A DNA stretch of 64,000 bases from an uncultured Sphingomonadales bacterium (GTDB taxonomy: Bacteria; Pseudomonadota; Alphaproteobacteria; Sphingomonadales; Sphingomonadaceae). Each line of letters begins with the position of its first letter. Position 1 is the first letter of the stretch. Under the pieces are notes generated by a model. That model made no database searches. It worked only from the letters and a program-made list of their open reading frames with translations, and was not told the DNA's origin. Shown here one piece after another: positions 62,318 to 64,000 of the stretch. Location of the stretch: contig CAILBC010000022.1 in NCBI GenBank assembly GCA_903832325.1, positions 62,001-126,000 on the forward strand. Direction: 5' to 3'. The position numbers and the translations under genes were made by a program.

Positions 62318-62623
62318 ATGCGCCTTGAAATACCCCATTCGCTTGGCAAGGCCGAACTGCGCCGCCGCATTTCGGCGCGCATGGACGCGGCAGAGGCCAA
62401 GGCGAGCGCGCTGATCGGCGGATCGATGGCGCTCGCGCTCCACTGGATCAGCGAAGACCGCCTGTCGGTCGAAGCCAGCGCGATGGGCTATACCGTGCCC
62501 GCCACGCTCGATCTGACCGAAACCACCATGGTGTTCGACGTGACCATCCCCAATGGCCTGGGCTTTGCGCGCAACATGATCGCCGGCGCGATCCGCGAAC
62601 GCGGCGAAAAACTCCTCGCCTGA
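62318..62623 (+). CDS. Polyhydroxyalkanoic acid system family protein
   Basis: A 101-residue small protein matching the PHA-system family (PF09650-type). It starts MRLEIPHSLGKAELRRRI and contains the amphipathic sheet HWISEDRLSVEASAMGYTVPATLDLTETTMVFDVTIP. The family is named for association with polyhydroxyalkanoate genes, but none are here, and its role is unknown. The ATG overlaps the XpaC-like gene region by 2-base spacing. Confidence 0.8.
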   Translation: MRLEIPHSLGKAELRRRISARMDAAEAKASALIGGSMALALHWISEDRLSVEASAMGYTVPATLDLTETTMVFDVTIPNGLGFARNMIAGAIRERGEKLLA

Positions 62624-62649
62624 TCCTCCCCGGCATGGGGACGATCAGG

Positions 62650-63093
62650 TTACAATTCGCCGCGGTGGAGTTCCAGAAATTCGGGGGGCAGGCGCAGGCT
62701 GCGCGCGACCAGCCGCGTTTCAAGCAGCAGATAGACCAGCGCGACCATCAGCAGGGTGATCGCGGCGAAAAAGGTCAGTTCGGTGGCGATGCGGAATTCG
62801 CGGCCAAGCATTTCGCCCAGGAACAGCGTGCCGACGGTCACGCCGATGCCGATGCCGCTGCTCACCAGCACCAGCAGCGCATGGCTGATCAGCTGGATGC
62901 GCCGATCGACATAGCGCATTTCGATTACCACCGTGTCGTGTTCGGTGCCGCTGGTCTGCGCGTAGAGTTTTTGCAGAATGCGCGAGCGGTCGACCACGCG
63001 GCCCAGCCTGGTGGTCAGGATGTTCATGATATTGCCGATCGCCACCAGCACGAACACCGGGGCAAGCGAAAGCTGGATGGTCTGGGCTATCAT
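62650..63093 (-). CDS. DUF2721 family membrane protein
   Basis: A 147-residue membrane protein with three hydrophobic segments (about 8-28, 68-92, 103-125) and a basic stretch NILTTRLGRVVDRSRILQ typical of DUF2721. Function unknown. ATG 63093 gives a membrane N-terminus; longer in-frame starts would overlap the tonB gene. Confidence 0.82.
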   Translation of the reverse strand: MIAQTIQLSLAPVFVLVAIGNIMNILTTRLGRVVDRSRILQKLYAQTSGTEHDTVVIEMRYVDRRIQLISHALLVLVSSGIGIGVTVGTLFLGEMLGREFRIATELTFFAAITLLMVALVYLLLETRLVARSLRLPPEFLELHRGEL

Positions 63094-63136
63094 CCGCGCA
63101 TGATGCCAGAGCGCCGCGCGCCGCGCCAGAGCGACA

Positions 63137-63856
63137 TCATTCGCGAAAAAAGCGTTGTTGCCAGCCGAATTGCGCCGCAACCGGGTTGCCCTGCGCATCG
63201 TGTGCCGGGGTAAAGCGGAACCGTTCGGTGGCCAGCTTGCAGGTTATCGCGTCGGCCTCGGGATCGCCGCTGGGCTGGTGCACGCGGTAATCGGCGACGC
63301 GGCCGTCGGGCCCCACGGTCAGGACCACGATCACTGCCGTGCCCAGCCGTTTCGCGCGCCCGGCCTTCGGGTAATCCTTCTCGGCCAGGTCGCCCGCGAT
63401 CTTCACCGGGCGCATGCCGCCGCCAGACCCGTTGCCCGCGCCGCCGCTGCCCGGGCCGCTGCCCGATCCGGCGCCGCCAGTGCCTTCCCCCGCGGCGCTG
63501 GCGCCCGATTGCGCGGCGCTGCCGGTGCCGGCGACCGGCGGAGCGGCATGCGCGGGGAGCCGGATCGGGGACGGTGCGGCGATGATCTGATCGGCAATGG
63601 CGCGGCGACCGGCGGCGCCGGCGGCGCCTTGCGCGGCGCGGGTGGCGCTGGCGCGGGGCGGCGGTGGTGGCGCGGTGATGATCCGGGCGCTGATCACCGG
63701 GCCCAATCCAACACGCGCTGCCAGGGCGCGCACCCCGCCAAAGGCGCGGAGCAGCGCCATGCCGACCAGACCATGCAACAGCACGATCATCGCCAGCAGC
63801 ACAACGCGCTGGCGCAGGGAGAAAACCGGGGCGTCGGCAAAGCGGACCGGGGCCAT
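63137..63856 (-). CDS. Energy transducer TonB
   Basis: A 239-residue TonB: one N-terminal transmembrane helix (about residues 15-38, VVLLAMIVLLHGLVGMALL), a long Pro/Ala/Gly/Ser linker (about 55-160), and the C-terminal TonB domain (YPKAGRAKRLGTAVIVVLTVGPDGRVADYRVHQPSGDPEADAITCKL). It transmits the proton motive force to TonB-dependent receptors, such as the two in the window. No exbBD is adjacent. It starts 10 bases after fdhD. Confidence 0.93.
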   Translation of the reverse strand: MAPVRFADAPVFSLRQRVVLLAMIVLLHGLVGMALLRAFGGVRALAARVGLGPVISARIITAPPPPPRASATRAAQGAAGAAGRRAIADQIIAAPSPIRLPAHAAPPVAGTGSAAQSGASAAGEGTGGAGSGSGPGSGGAGNGSGGGMRPVKIAGDLAEKDYPKAGRAKRLGTAVIVVLTVGPDGRVADYRVHQPSGDPEADAITCKLATERFRFTPAHDAQGNPVAAQFGWQQRFFRE

Positions 63857-63866
63857 GCGCACCCGT

Positions 63867-64000
63867 TTACCCCATTTCGAGCAGGCTGTCCCCACGCACC
63901 AGACTGTACAGCCCAAGGCCTGCGGCCCGCGCCTGATCCACCGCCAAGGTCGAAGCCGCCGAAATCGTCGCCAGCACCGGCACATTGGCAATCACCGCCT
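63867..64000 (-). CDS. fdhD: FdhD sulfurtransferase, C-terminal end only
   Basis: The last 43 codons of a minus-strand gene that continues beyond the window. The translated part has PVLATISAASTLAVDQARAAGL and LVRGD, which is the conserved C-terminus of FdhD. FdhD transfers sulfur to the molybdenum cofactor of formate dehydrogenase. The start is outside the window. Confidence 0.85.
   Translation of the reverse strand, partial: AVIANVPVLATISAASTLAVDQARAAGLGLYSLVRGDSLLEMG

Overview
The window reads as chromosome from a GC-rich alphaproteobacterium of the order Sphingomonadales (Novosphingobium/Sphingomonas-like). The grounds are: roughly two-thirds G+C by eye; two large TonB-dependent receptors plus a TonB protein; a ThiS-ThiG fusion; a fatty acyl-AMP ligase with the sphingomonad-style P-loop; the aat / DUF2155 / NDUFA12 cluster; and very short intergenic gaps with many 4-base gene overlaps. 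Apart from the two edge genes (a TonB-dependent receptor cut at its 5' end on the left, fdhD cut at its 5' end on the right) the genes look intact. I see no insertion sequence, transposase, integrase or CRISPR array, and no rRNA.

Layout. 1-2.6 kb: TonB-dependent receptor, a copy of a tRNA 3' end, and tRNA-Gly(GCC). 2.8-8.2 kb: YbbN/CnoX-type thioredoxin, LON-domain protein, then a leftward run argB > yggT > folD > secreted NTF2-like protein > marC. 8.2-15.3 kb: queuosine-precursor transporter divergent from a NupC-type nucleoside transporter, an MTA/SAH-nucleosidase-like protein with a secreted carboxylesterase, and mutS. 15.4-22.3 kb: polytopic membrane protein, malic enzyme, a TetR/Rieske oxygenase pair with a visible operator, and thiSG. 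22.4-30.6 kb: a beta-glucan-like utilisation locus (MFS transporter divergent from GH3 > TonB receptor > GH16). 30.6-38 kb: serS with a large hairpin against its start codon, a NlpD-like LytM protein, and a 1732-residue secreted repeat protein. 38-47 kb: rimO, a serine hydrolase, a Baeyer-Villiger monooxygenase, a CinA-type domain protein and a Cyc2-like cytochrome-porin with an FNR-type site upstream. 47-53.6 kb: secE-nusG-rplK-rplA ending in four tandem terminators, an unusual membrane gene, a diguanylate cyclase and tRNA-Trp. 53.6-64 kb: aat, DUF2155, NDUFA12, DUF192, recX, fatty acyl-AMP ligase, SDR, class A beta-lactamase, telA/xpaC pair, tonB and fdhD.

How the parts work together. The GH3, TonB receptor and GH16 genes lie in order on one strand, with MFS opposite. 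They suggest cutting of a beta-1,3(1,4)-glucan outside the cell, uptake through the outer membrane, and trimming to glucose. The TonB protein at the right end can energise such receptors. NupC, the queuosine-precursor transporter and the nucleosidase form a loose base/nucleoside salvage group.

The most striking features are: (1) a Cyc2-like protein that fuses one c-type heme site to an outer-membrane barrel, preceded by a 9/10 match to an FNR/Anr site; (2) a 24-base inverted repeat ending exactly at the serS start codon; (3) four 38-base tandem copies of a terminator after rplA, and 20-base repeats that re-create the secE stop region; (4) a recurrent theme of short tandem arrays (13, 15, 16, 20 and 38 bases), in which four separate genes carry 15-base units coding for pentapeptide linkers; (5) a second copy of the tRNA-Gly 3' end, as left by site-specific integration; (6) an aat reading frame that runs 163 bases into the opposite-strand DUF2155 gene.
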